Positions 1-10,540 of a stretch of 64,000 nucleotides of DNA are shown piece after piece. Under the pieces are notes generated by a model that searched no databases, was not told the origin of the DNA, and worked only from the letters and a program-made list of their open reading frames with translations. The stretch comes from Homalodisca vitripennis (Eukaryota > Arthropoda > Insecta > Hemiptera > Cicadellidae), in assembly GCF_021130785.1 (NCBI RefSeq), contig NC_060213.1, forward strand, positions 134,492,001 to 134,556,000, given 5' to 3'. The translations under genes and the position numbers were made by a program. Position 1 is the stretch's first letter. The number at the start of each line of letters is the position of its first letter.

Positions 1-520
1 GCACGGTACATAATTGCCTTTCCATTAAAATTCAATTTATATTTCTGATCAGCCCCTCTAGAATTTGATATTTTACTGATAGGTACTATCTCGAGGGATG
101 TTTTTCTATCGTTGACATCAGCGCGGGGCCTGCGCTGATGGCCGGAGGCACTCGCATTTTGGGTGGCAGAGTGTGATCAAGAATAAAAACAAGTTTTGTA
201 AGTTTTTTTCAATAAAGAGTTTAGTTTTTGTTTGGTAATGCTTGTTTTTGTTGAATTTTTGTGTTTGGAGAAATGTGGGGGTAAAACACGGAAGTACAAC
301 AAAGCGACGCACCAGCTGAACGGGTGGCGAGACTGCAATCACGTTATCTACTAGACCGCTTGACTTTGACCTCTGTCTGAGGATGGGGAGGGGTTTGCGA
401 TAAGACAATACCTGTTCTATATTGACGAAATATTGTTCTACGCTAATCTAGTAATCAGTAGAAACAAAATGTCAAATAACGATTCATGTCTGGGTGTGGT
501 CGGTATAATCCCAAAGTACC
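1..520. mobile_element. Right-hand part of a non-autonomous DNA transposon (GGTACTTTGGG-ended family), cut by window edge
   Basis: This stretch is nearly identical to 9988-10540, where the whole element is present. It ends at 520 with the same inverted terminal sequence (ggtataatcccaaagtacc at the right end). The left ~200 bp, including the left terminus, lie outside the window. The two copies differ mainly at an internal palindrome: here it is the short 116-140 form, while the other copy carries a much longer hairpin. It encodes nothing recognisable. Identity over ~500 bp indicates fairly recent spread. Confidence 0.85.
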
Positions 521-896
521 CAATTCAGCCTGCTACCAGTAAGGCATATGGCCTTGCATGTTCTAGTTATAATCTCAAAATCATGAATGCATTCATAGAA
601 GATCCCACCAAATATATAGGATGTGACACCTCTTAGAATTTTATGGGCTAAAATTACTCAGCACTCGATATTCACTGTGCATTCTGTGCAATTAATGGTC
701 CAAACATTATGAGTAAGATTCAGTGGCTAAGATTTTTTTATAGAAGAACAAACATTCACAAAGAGAAGTGAAGACCTTCCCTTGTCTGTAATGATCTTTG
801 TTTTAACACCTGGTAAAAATTAAACTACAAATTTACAAACTACAAACATGTTTAAACTTGAAAATTCTACCATCTTTTTAATCAACAATAGCAGTA

Positions 897-2500
897 CAGT
901 AGACACCCTCTTAACCGGCCACAAAGCAAAAGATGAGTCATCGACAGGTCACAACTCAAACAGCTATTTTGGGACGTTTTAGACAATGCCTGTTCAGTTG
1001 AGCAGGACGGTGGTTCCGAACGTGATACATACAGTGAATGCTTACAGTTAGTTGATAGTTTTAAGTTGTGCAGTTTAGTGTTGTGTTGTAGTGTTTTTAG
1101 GTGTGCAGTTTTTATTAAATGAACTAACAGTTTGAATGATTATATACTTTTATTTAGTTTAAAAATTTAGTGAAAGAAAACGTAAAAGAAACGTTTTAAA
1201 CTGTAAAAGAAAAGCTCAATGCGATCCAGCGAATTGACAAAGGCAAATCAGTGAAAAAGATATGTGCCGAACTTAATGTCGGGAAAAGCACTGTCAGTGA
1301 TTGGCGACGTAATTGCAAATCCTTACAGGATTTTTGTACTAGTGTCGAACCAGAAAAGTTGTTGATGAATCGACGAACATTAAAAAAGAAACAAATGAGA
1401 TGAGGTTGACAATGCGTTATAGCTTTGGTTTATGCAGGAGCGGCGAAGAGGAACTCCAATAACTGGACCACTTTTACAAGAAGAGGCAATGTTTTTTCAT
1501 TCATTGAGTACTAGTGATGATCATCTTGAAGAGAAAAATGTAAATGATAGGGTGACAATCAAATCGTAGAAAAAGTCGTTGAGGAGGCAAGTGAACAAGG
1601 CATTCCAGAGGACTAAGACGAAGACGATGAAGCAGAAAAAAATCAGTCACGAAGAGGAGAGAAAAGCACTTCAGTTGGTCGCAATGTATATTGAGCCAGC
1701 AAGACCCGTCGACAGTTGTAGATGTGATGTTCATTAAAAAGTGGAGAGACTATTGTTGTGAGTCCCGCGTTGTGGTGCCAATTTGATGTGTGTCACCCCC
1801 ACGTTGACTGCTGTAATTTGCTGAAAGCCCTTTAACTTGACTGCGTCAATTTGTTGTGAGTCGGTTCTTTAGTGTTGTTGACTCACCATGTAGTTGTACG
1901 CCTTTTTGTCACCAGTGGCACGTTGTTGTACCATGTTGCTCATCATGGTATTGGTCGCCATCTTGCCAATAAGAAAGTTCAATAAATTTCTTCGTTATTA
2001 GTTAAATAAACTTCAATTCCGACAACATGTGATTCACTGACGTCACAGTCTGCCAATTCCCAGCGAATATTCAAATGTCGTAATTTGACCTGTTACACTA
2101 TGCCTTCATAAAGACGATGGAGAAGAAAACATGAAAGAAAATAACAGATTTCTTTTTGTATTTACCGTATATTTAATGTACTGTTCTGTTTCTGTGTCTA
2201 AAATTAACATACTTCGGAAACAAAATGTAAGTTTTACTTTTATATTTTTCTTATACAATGTAGTACAGTATTACTCTATTGTTATTACGTATTCTACATA
2301 CCACTGTTCTTTAAAATATAAAAAGTAATTAGGTTTTCAGTAAAATAACCTTTTGAATTAAATATATATTTGTTTATTTTTTACCGGTACAGTATTACAT
2401 AGTTGGTACGTATACAGTATACCAATTAAGGTTATGTTCATCGGATTAACCGGCCAAGGGGGTTCAGTCCTGTAATGGCCGGTTAAGAGGGTATCTACTG
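897..2500 (+). mobile_element. pogo/Tigger-like DNA transposon relic
   Basis: The ends are inverted repeats of about 25 bp: cagtagacaccctcttaacc at 897 and its near-perfect reverse complement ending at 2500. A TA dinucleotide lies just left (895-896); the right flank is CA, so the expected TA duplication is imperfect. Inside are broken pieces of a Tigger/CENP-B-like transposase: a helix-turn-helix start at 1203-1403 and a C-terminal tail around 1640-1735 that resembles the end of these proteins, with frameshifts. The catalytic DDE core is not recognisable and most of it seems deleted. Non-functional. Confidence 0.8.
1203..1403 (+). pseudogene. Tigger/CENP-B-type transposase N-terminal helix-turn-helix remnant
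   Basis: A 66-residue open stretch ends in TGA at 1401-1403 and contains KEKLNAIQRIDKGKSVKKIC followed by a GKSTVSDW motif. This is the classic psq-type helix-turn-helix of pogo/Tigger transposases and of CENP-B and jerky proteins, which binds the element's terminal repeats. A TAA sits immediately upstream in frame (1197-1199), so no intact start exists. It lies within the terminal repeats of 897-2500, which confirms the origin. Confidence 0.75.
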
Positions 2501-2790
2501 CATAAGAAAGAAAACTTACCAACAACGATCGATAATTGCATGTTAACTCGATAATTCATCTATAAAACTCTTTATAGGCCATGTCATTAGGTTGTCAAAG
2601 TGTTAACGAACACTTAAAATTTGAATTTCAACATTACAGAAGAAGATAGTTGATTTGGTAAGGAGTACCAAGTAACTTTGTAAAAATTATCAACCAAAAA
2701 ACTAAAGTGACTTACAGTGGTCTACAAATTTTCAGAGCAAACTCATAGGCTTTTTGAAAATCAACTGCTTATAAATTCGTTTCAACGCAC

Positions 2791-2954
2791 CTCTTTGATT
2801 TCATGGAGAGTTGCATTTCTGCTGACTTCGAGAGGAATGCAGACTCCGTTGGGCATGAGACAGCTGAGCCAGACTTGAGGATCATTGCAGGTCTGCCAGA
2901 AATCGTAAGAGTACACTGTGCTAGGACCGTGCACCATCTTTGTTACATTTTACT
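2791..2954 (-). CDS. Pi3K92E: PI3-kinase class IA catalytic subunit (p110), first coding exon, partial gene
   Basis: On the minus strand an exon starts after a TTTCAG acceptor (boundary at 2954), has 17 bases of 5' UTR, an ATG at 2937-2935 and 49 codons, and ends at 2791 before a GTGCGT donor. An in-frame TAA 13 bases before the ATG supports this start. The peptide carries the adaptor-binding-domain signature of p110 subunits: W-L-S-C-L-M-P-N-G-V then I-P-L-E and N-A-T-L-H-E-I-K-E, close to fly Pi3K92E and to human PIK3CA (ECLLPNG, EATL). In the family this domain binds the p85/p60 adaptor; the enzyme phosphorylates PtdIns(4,5)P2 downstream of insulin receptor signalling. Later exons must lie left of position 1, and at least one 5' UTR exon lies to the right. 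The Tigger relic and a DNA element fill the following intron. I find no second p110 exon in 1-2790. Confidence 0.82.
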
Positions 2955-3667
2955 CTGAAACAAACATCGTACTCAAATTAAAACATCAATTGCAAATCTT
3001 TTATTGGATAATGTTTAATGCTATCCCGTTCAACTAACTCATTGTGCCGTAACCACCCACAAAGCAACTCAATCCATATTATTATTTGTCTGCTTTGTGC
3101 TAACTAGCGTTGTTCTTTAAAATTACTTACTATTTGTTTTATGGACAAGAGTGATTTTTTTATTCTCCCTGTGTTTCTCTGAATAGTGCTGCTACCTAGA
3201 GGAAATTTATGAAACATTTTGTATCTTGCTCCAATGACAGTAAACCATATTCATCCTGCTCTACAAATCATAGAAATTTCACAATAGGCCTAACTGTTTA
3301 AGCTAAATACTCTATTTTACTTCATTTATATAGCATTAACTACTGCAATAATGATTTATAACATTTCAGGATATACATGCTGTGTCTCTTACAGAAAAAA
3401 TAAGTGTTATTTTTTGTAATGTAACCTTATAACGAATTTGATAAGCCTTATAACAGTGAAAAATGTGTACAGGTTAAGTTTGAATGGATTTGGTAAAACT
3501 AAAATAACTTCAGTTATGTTCTCCTGTAGCAGATCGGCTATATTAATTCGGCCCAGTAGCACCAGGAACGCACAACGGAATTGGAATGGTTATTATTAAT
3601 ATGCAATCTTTTACTACCTATTGCAGTATTTCAATGTTAGGACTTGTATATCCATACATTAATGAAT

Positions 3668-3982
3668 GCCTCCCTCCTCCTTGTAATCTTTGCAGTTAGC
3701 CCCTCCCTCCTCCTTGTAATCTTTGCAGTTAGCCCCTCCCTCCTCCTTGTAATCTTTGCAGTTAGCCCCTCCCTCCTCCTTGTAATCTTTGCAGTTAGCC
3801 CCTCCCTCCTCCTTGTAATCTTTGCAGTTAGCCCCTCCTCCTCCTCCTTGTAATCTTTGCAGTTAGCCCCTCCCTCCTCCTTGTAATCTTTGCAGTTAGC
3901 CCCTCCCTCCTCCTTGTAATCTTTGCAGTTAGACCCTCCCTCCTCCTTGTAATCTTTGCAGTTAGCCCCTCCCTCCTCCTAA
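3668..3982. repeat. 33-bp minisatellite, about 9.5 copies
   Basis: Tandem units of 33 bp built on cctccttgtaatctttgcag plus ttagcccctccct. Nine copies of the core gcagttag are visible. Units are almost identical; one has gaccc for gcccc, and one is two bases longer around 3832-3842. Because 33 is a multiple of three, the plus strand shows an open frame of repeated 11-residue hydrophobic units, broken by the odd-length unit. I read that frame as a by-product of the repeat, not a gene. Confidence 0.95.
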
Positions 3983-5009
3983 CCTATCCAATCAGTTGTG
4001 GTGGATGTCAAAGCTCATCACATTCTCTACTAACTAATCTGTCATTTATGCCAATCCTAATAGCTAATACATCTATTAAACAAGAAAATAACAAATCAGA
4101 TGAAGGATCGGGAATATACATTGAATCGTTCTTCTCTAGGCTGCAGTAATAAACATGTAAACAAAATCATATGTTCCTGTAACCGTCAGGACACATAGTC
4201 CACATTTCCAAGCCAAATTAAAGTGTCAGAAAAAGTACACTTTGCCAAAACAAGCTTTGAACAGTTTTAGGGATTTACTACGAGAATTCATCATGTAACA
4301 GATGAGACACCAGAGCACAGTAACTTTAGTAACACAACTGTTAAAGATAGTCAAACTGAGTTGATTTATTAGTCTTGAGAGAAAGTAAACTGGATGAAAA
4401 CATTAATTTATATGAGAAGCACCCTAATGTTTTCAGACTTCTACAGTGTTCAGATGTTGTGGTAAATTGGAAATAAGTCATTAAGGGCATAAAATTGCTT
4501 GTGTTACAAGATTGAAAATTTATTTCTAAGAAAAGTTTTTGGAAACGCTCTGGCAAAAAGGGCACATATTGAACGTCTTAGATAATAAAACAACACTAAA
4601 ATAAAGTTTATAAGCGGTATGCAGTTAAACATCTTTAGTTTATAATCTAACTGAGGTTGAAATTGATTTAAATTGCATTAGACAAATGAAATGTGTAGAA
4701 CAATGATAAGATATTAGATGACAATACACTCTATTAACAGTGTCACAGATATGATACAGAATCATACAGGTTTCATAGTGAGTTTGGAAGTATCCGATTG
4801 AGTGTAATGAAAAGTCAACATTTGTTATTTCATGAGTAATCTTAAAATATAGAAGGCCTTGTTTCATAGATGGCACAAAAGAACTCTCTTTACTACAGGC
4901 TATATTTGAATATCCAAGGAGCGTGTTAATATTGTTTCCATGTTAAACTTTGTTTCAGTATACATTTTTTTATAATGAGATTTTTCTGGAGATCGGTATA
5001 ATTATTAAT

Positions 5010-5128
5010 AAAACTTATTAGGTATATTAACAATCTGGTGTAAAATCTATGCAGAAGATGTGTCTTACATGGTTTCTGGTTATACAGTAGAGGATAGTCT
5101 CCAGAATATACATAGGTTTCCAAACAGT
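5010..5128 (+). pseudogene. LINE reverse-transcriptase scrap (YADD region)
   Basis: The plus strand reads KIYAEDVSYMVSGYTVEDSL from about 5042, recalling the LINE reverse-transcriptase active-site box (Y/F-A-D-D) and the residues after it, with the first aspartate replaced by glutamate. Upstream lies a short match to the I-N-N-L stretch that usually precedes the box. Frame is lost on both sides. Very old fragment. Confidence 0.5.
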
Positions 5129-6778
5129 TTTTTGTTTGTTTAAGATGTTTTATTTACACTATTTAGTATATTATCTGTTTGAAAGGGCCTAGATTTTGTT
5201 CAATAAAGGTGGAATATTTATAATAAAGTAGCATTTATCAGTGATCTCACACACAATTTTTGTTTTTAAAACAAGGACACCATGGTTGTATTCTTTTTAA
5301 ATGACAATCTAATCACTCTGGAGATAAGTGATAGTCACTGGAAGATATTCCAATCTCCTGATAAAGTTTAGAAAACAGTGTTTTAGAACCTTGAAGTCAG
5401 AGAATGAGTCAGTTTTTAAAAGTACCTATAAAATAACTCAGATTTCTCTCTAATATTCAATGATATTTTATTGAATAACCAGTGATTTCAGTGATAATTG
5501 GCCAGTGCGGACGATCCTTAGAGTCAAAGTTCTTACATTTTCAGTTATCGCATTTAAAATTTAATAGATAACAGAGCTCCTTGTAGTTTAGAAATGGAAG
5601 AAGGCATATTTTAGGTAGCCTACATATTATAATCATTGTTCACATGGTCTTCAGATGTTAAGCTTCAGATGTTAAGCAAAATTGTTAAATGGCTATTATT
5701 TTAGACTTTGTACAGTATGAATACTTCTGGTTCGAGTAACTTATATTTCCAACGTCTTTGACGAGTGAGAAGTTATTTAAATGTAAAAAGTGACGAGTAG
5801 GGTTTTATAGGTTTTTAAAATTATAGTAAAAGTTAAATAGTAACTTTGTTTTATATGTCTGCATTACAGTATTGACCAAGGATTGCATACTTAATATTTG
5901 CTAAAACATTAAGTGCAATGTACATTTTTCCTAAAATTCATAACTCTTTTTATCTGGATATACCCTGTGCTCAACAGTGATTCCAGAAAAAATCAAAACA
6001 TGAAGTTTTGTTACTATCAAGCTTCCTCTTTGCTTTCAAGACTATAAATATAAACACATTCATAATAATAGTTAAATTAATGAAACATATGATTGTGCTG
6101 TCATAAAACAATGTTCACACAGAACAGTTGATTACATTTAACAGGTTTTTTCAATCAATACAATTTTCTTTGCTGTAAGGCATTTTCTTCTGGGATTTTC
6201 CTCAACTTTAGAGACCAGTGGAGCGTAGCCCGGAGGGATTTTCGAAATATGAATAGGCCTATATGTTAACCTGAGCCTCTGAGAATGTCCATGTAAAATT
6301 TCAGTACAATAGGTCTAGTAGTTTTTACGTGATTGAGTAAAACAGATAGGTGCCCTAAAACTAAATATGGCAATAAGGAAATTTTACAAAATATACGTAC
6401 TTTAACGTTTCAAACATGAGCTTGTTAAAAAAAAAAAAAAAAAACTGTTGACAGTATTTATTATGATTATTTAATTATAAATAAAAGAACTCACATACAA
6501 AATCATAAATAAAAACAACTCGATATCAAAGTAAGCGACTGATTTTAACCAGAGGCGAATACCAAAATCTGCCGTCCATAGACTATTCCAATAGAACCGC
6601 CCCTGTTTCCCAAAAACTGATGACAGCTGTATCGCTACTCCTAAACTTACCAAGTATGAAAATCAGTTCTTGTTTAGTGCCTTCCAGAAGGAAGCGATGT
6701 CGGCGAGGCCATTCTGTCCTTAACTCGTATTTGTAATTAGGCTATAAAAGTAGGTACATACTTATGTAAAAAGTTAAC

Positions 6779-7097
6779 GAGCACTCATGTGATCTGAGCT
6801 TGAACTTGGGTTCTATCTTAAGGGATGTTTTGATTTTTTTGGCCAGAAGTGCAGGGCACCGAGCCCACATTTGCAATTGGTACTTTCCCAACCTTACAAG
6901 ATGTCCCAGATCATCCAACTTTTTCTACATCAGATCATGTTGGTCGATCTGGCATGTGATTTGAGACCGGGGAAAGTACAGATCAGAAATGCCCTTTGCC
7001 ATCAGTGCGGGCTCGGTGCCCCGCACTTCTGGGCAAAAAATAAAAACATCCTTTGAGATAGTACCCAAATTCAAGCTTAGATCACTTGAGTGCTCGT
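6779..7097. mobile_element. Foldback-like DNA element related to the GGTACT family
   Basis: The sequence from 6779 (gagcactcatgtgatctgag) returns as its approximate reverse complement up to 7097, giving arms over 100 bp long that include the CGAGCCC / GGGCTCGGTGCC palindrome (about 6857-6870 and 7007-7022). The outer part up to 6660 resembles 7625-7700 (gaaggaagcgatgtc versus aaaggaagcaatgtc), so this is a member of the family at 7492-8086. The true outer ends are not clear. No coding content. Confidence 0.65.
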
Positions 7098-7491
7098 AAA
7101 GGTTATCTTTAACTTTGTACTACTAATAACATAAATATGATAACCTAATCAAAAACTGCTTTCATTGTGCATTAACAAGTAGTAGATAGGAACAGAGTTC
7201 CAAACAAATAAAGTTAAAGAACATTAAGATTGAAATTACTTTTCTCACACAGGGAAATACATCTATGTAAGTTGTTCGTTACGTGATCTTGTATTAATTG
7301 TAATTTCAACCATCTTTTGATACAAAAAAATAACAACAATTGCAGTTAGATTTTGACCTAAATTAACATATTCAATTACTCAAACCCGCTGAGAATAGTT
7401 CATATCAGCAGCACCTGTCCTGCACTGATGCAATGCATGACAAAAATCTCTTGAGATAACCTAGTAGAGGTCATTTAACAAATCAAAATTG

Positions 7492-8086
7492 GGTACTTTG
7501 ATATTATCCAGAGGCGACTATTTTTTGGAAGAGGTTTTCTTACCGGCGACCTACAAAAATTACATTATTAGAAAGAACAGACTTTATTTAACTTAATGTG
7601 AAAATTACACATCACTACGGCGATCGGTTCTTATTTCCTGCTTCCCAAAAGGAAGCAATGTCAGGCCACTCTGTCCCCATCTACTACTTGTTATCATGTG
7701 TTATAAGTAGGTTTAGATTAGGTTACCAGAAATATGTTACTAGAAGTACTGAAGTTCTTTATACTTCGTGATCTGAGCTTGAATTTTGATACTATCTCGG
7801 GAATAGTATCCAAATAGTTCCTCTTTTATGAAGAAAAGTTATCTGACATCAGAAAAGTTGGGCGATCTGGGACATGATCTGAGGTAGGAAAAGTACAGAT
7901 CGTAAATGCCCCTGGCCATCAGCGCAGGCGTCGGCCTCCCCACACTTCTGGTGTAACAAGAAAAGTAAAAACTCGAGATAGTACCTAAATTCAAGCTCAG
8001 AATACATAAATGCACGTAAAATTTCTAATGTCGTTTTTAGGTTCCCAAAACCTCAAATAGTGGCCTCCAGATAATACCAAACTACC
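7492..8086. mobile_element. Complete non-autonomous DNA transposon, 8-bp target duplication
   Basis: The left end ggtactttgatattatccag is matched by an inverted right end finishing ctggaggccactattt when read from the other strand (8055-8086). The flanks are caaaattg (7484-7491) and caaaattc (8087-8094), an 8-bp target-site duplication with one mismatch. The interior holds the same motifs as the copies at 1-520 and 9785-10540: tactatctcgggaatag, and ggccatcagcgcaggcgtcggcc. No reading frame of note. The termini resemble those of 9785-10540, so both probably use one transposase. Confidence 0.75.
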
Positions 8087-8094
8087 CAAAATTC

Positions 8095-9504
8095 TAGAGG
8101 GTCTGATCATGTCTCCACTCCATCAGTACAAGCTGGAGAAAACATCTTGAAAAATGAGCAAACAAGTATTAAAAACTCACGTAGCCGATATAACCATAAT
8201 ATCCATAACTACCATCTATTTGCAATGAAAATCATACCGTTATGGGAAAAGAAAATTTTAAAATAACACAACTATATTTCACCATCCATAACTTTCTATA
8301 TTGTACTAAATCATGTAAACTAACATAACCATAACATTCATTGATTTAATAAATAAACAAAACTAACATACCAATAACTTCGTAAATTTTATCTGTACCC
8401 TCCTTACACACCACCTGGTAGCTTCTAATAACACCAGTTTTGTAATTTATAACTAATACAATATCACATGACATACCCTAATCAGTAATTTTCTATTATT
8501 ACTATACTTATTCAAGTTCAATACTTTTACTATTGAAGTATATTACGTAGGGAACATTTACAATACTGTAATATTTGAGATTTAATTACAAATGTCAGAA
8601 AGAAGAAATAAGTTTAAAATAGTCATCAAAAAACATTGAATAAAAAAAGTAATTTTCTGTCTCTCTCACACTTGTATTACGCAATACCAAACGTTTATGT
8701 TATACAGGTGAATATTACGTAATTAGGCTATTATGAGTAGATAAATGTATACCTTACCTTGTTTAATTACAATGAAATACCCATCAATACTATATCAAAA
8801 TCAAGTTCAAATCATTCGAGGTCTCAATCTCTACTTAGAAGTTCCTAAATCAACAAGGAAAGAAGTGTTTTGGCATTTGATCAATGAACCCCTTATCGCA
8901 GTTTGTATCTGAATTTTTCTTTCTGCCCCCATTTAAGTTTGCTTTATTCCTTTACAACTTTACAACTATTGTTTATATCAGAAACGATAGTTTAAACTAC
9001 TATAACCTGAAATTGGAACAGTTTAAAATCACGTACAGAAGTTAAAACATGGACTCTGATCCTTCTTCTTACCCCATGGCAACGTCAACGATAGCTTTCT
9101 GATACATAATTTTCCATAGGCTTTCTTAGTTTCTAAAAGATTGCCTAAGATCATCGTACTAAAATACGAAAGAAACTGAAATTGACTCAATAATTGCTCA
9201 CAATTATCGTATTTCAATCAAATTCTTCTTATTCCTCTTATTGCATACTAAGGGAACCACAGCCACTCCAACATCCATTTTCATTGTAACCTAGACTTAA
9301 AATATTTTTACCCCAATATCTCAACATTTGCGGTTAGTGCTCCTGGATATCTAAGGGTAGCCCACATTTAAGTTATATATGGCCAGATTTGTTATATATG
9401 GGTTTTTGTGTATATATATATTTGTATGGTATATTATTTATCGGCCACCAAATGTTTATTCTCCATACTATAGTACAATATGAACTTGATGTACAATATA
9501 TTGT
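8095..9504. other. Non-coding stretch, AT-rich
   Basis: I see no exon and no element with clear ends. A segment at about 9325-9385 (ttgcggttagtg, then cccacatttaagt) recurs at 41277-41335, so it belongs to a dispersed repeat of unknown type. Confidence 0.4.
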
Positions 9505-9784
9505 TAACCCCTTAATCAAGTGTCTGGGATTGCTATCAAGTCGTTTCTTCCCTTGCCAGAAACAACAATGTGACTGTTTGTTGGGTTCCTGGTCATGAGG
9601 AGATCCCTGAGAATGGAAGAACTGATGCCCTGGCCAACCGGGGCTCAGCGTCAATTATGATGGCTCTCAACCATTCTGCGGCATTCCAAGGTGTGAATTC
9701 TTTGAGGCTGTCTTGAAATGAGTTCGCGCTGAACATGAGAGAAGGTGGAGGTTGCATCCGGGCATGAGAATGAGCAGAATGGTT
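9505..9784 (+). pseudogene. LINE RNase H domain fragment (left half of a split LINE)
   Basis: Translation gives NNVTVCWVPGHEEIPENGRT followed by D-A-L-A-N-R-G-S, the C-terminal part of a LINE-encoded RNase H (W-V-P-G-H-x-G-I-x-G-N-x-x-A-D pattern, with some key residues changed). A frameshift follows around 9700, after which the frame R-W-R-L-H-P-G runs to the insertion point at 9784. The right half continues at 10541. RNase H-bearing LINEs (I/R1/LOA-like groups) carry this after the reverse transcriptase. The 5' part of the element is missing. Confidence 0.75.
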
Positions 9785-10540
9785 GGTACTTTGGGATTAT
9801 ACCGACCACACCAGTATGAAGAACACAAAAATATAAATTTATAGAAACAAACATGATAGAACGAAAACACAACTGTTTAATTACATAATTACAAGCATTT
9901 CCCGGTATTGTGATCGGTATTGTTGTCGCTGTTATCTTATCTTTCTCGATAATCCCGATTAGGGCAGGGCGCGGCATCACATGATTTGCACGGTACATAA
10001 TTGCCTTTCCATTACAATTCAATTTATATTTCTGATCAGCCCCTCTAGAATTTGATATTTTACTGATAGGTACTATCTCGAGGGATGTTTTTCTTTCGTC
10101 GACATCAGCGCGGGCTTCGGCAGCACCAGAAAATGGTGCTGCCGAAGCCCGCGCTGATGGCCGGAGGCACTCGCATTTTGGGTGGCGGAGTGTGATCAAG
10201 AATAAAAACAAGTTTTGAGTGTTTTTTCAATAAAGAGTTTAGTTTTAGTTTGGTAATGTTTGTTTTTGTTGAATTTTTGTGTTTGGAGAAATGTAGAGGT
10301 AAAACACGGAAGTACAACAAAGCAACGCACCAGCTGAACGGGCGGCGAGACTCTGCAATCACGTTATCTACTAGACCGCTCGACTTTGACCTCTGTCTGA
10401 GGGTGGGGAGGGGTTTGCGATAAGACAATTCCTGTTTTATATTGATGAAATATTGTTCTACGCTAATCTAGTAATCAGTAGAAGCAAAATGTCAAATAAC
10501 GATTCATGTCTGGGTGTGGTCGGTATAATCCCAAAGTACC
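9785..10540. mobile_element. Complete 756-bp non-autonomous DNA transposon with perfect 8-bp target duplication
   Basis: It starts ggtactttgggattatacc and ends with the exact inverted copy; the terminal repeats match over 28 bp. The flanks are gaatggtt at 9777-9784 and gaatggtt at 10541-10548, a perfect 8-bp target-site duplication. An 8-bp duplication fits the hAT, P or Merlin superfamilies; the GG start is most like Merlin, but without a transposase this is a guess. The interior includes a 25-bp-armed perfect hairpin at 10103-10159. Open frames across it (for example minus strand 9651-10211) match no protein I know. It is inserted in a LINE (9505-10930). Confidence 0.92.
10103..10159. repeat. 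Perfect 25-bp inverted repeat (hairpin) inside the DNA transposon
   Basis: Arms 10103-10127 and 10135-10159 are perfect reverse complements (catcagcgcgggcttcggca and so on) around a 7-base agaaaat loop. The copy at the left of the window has only a 25-base remnant (116-140: catcagcgcgg, gcc, tgcgctgatg), so the hairpin either grew here or collapsed there. Confidence 0.95.

Larger units (their letters stand above)
2955..6778. other. Non-coding stretch upstream of the PI3K exon (5' intron) with repeats
   Basis: Apart from the minisatellite at 3668-3982 and a reverse-transcriptase scrap near 5010-5128, I see no coding exon here. Because the PI3K exon starts at a splice acceptor, this should be intron of that gene. 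Short poly-A and AT-rich runs are common (for example 6427-6444). Confidence 0.5.

Noticed and set aside
3644..3853. 69-codon hydrophobic frame
   Set aside because: It is the translation of the 33-bp minisatellite and ends where one unit has an odd length.
9651..10211. 186-codon minus-strand open frame
   Set aside because: It lies across the DNA transposon and its LINE flank, follows the element's palindrome and resembles no protein family.
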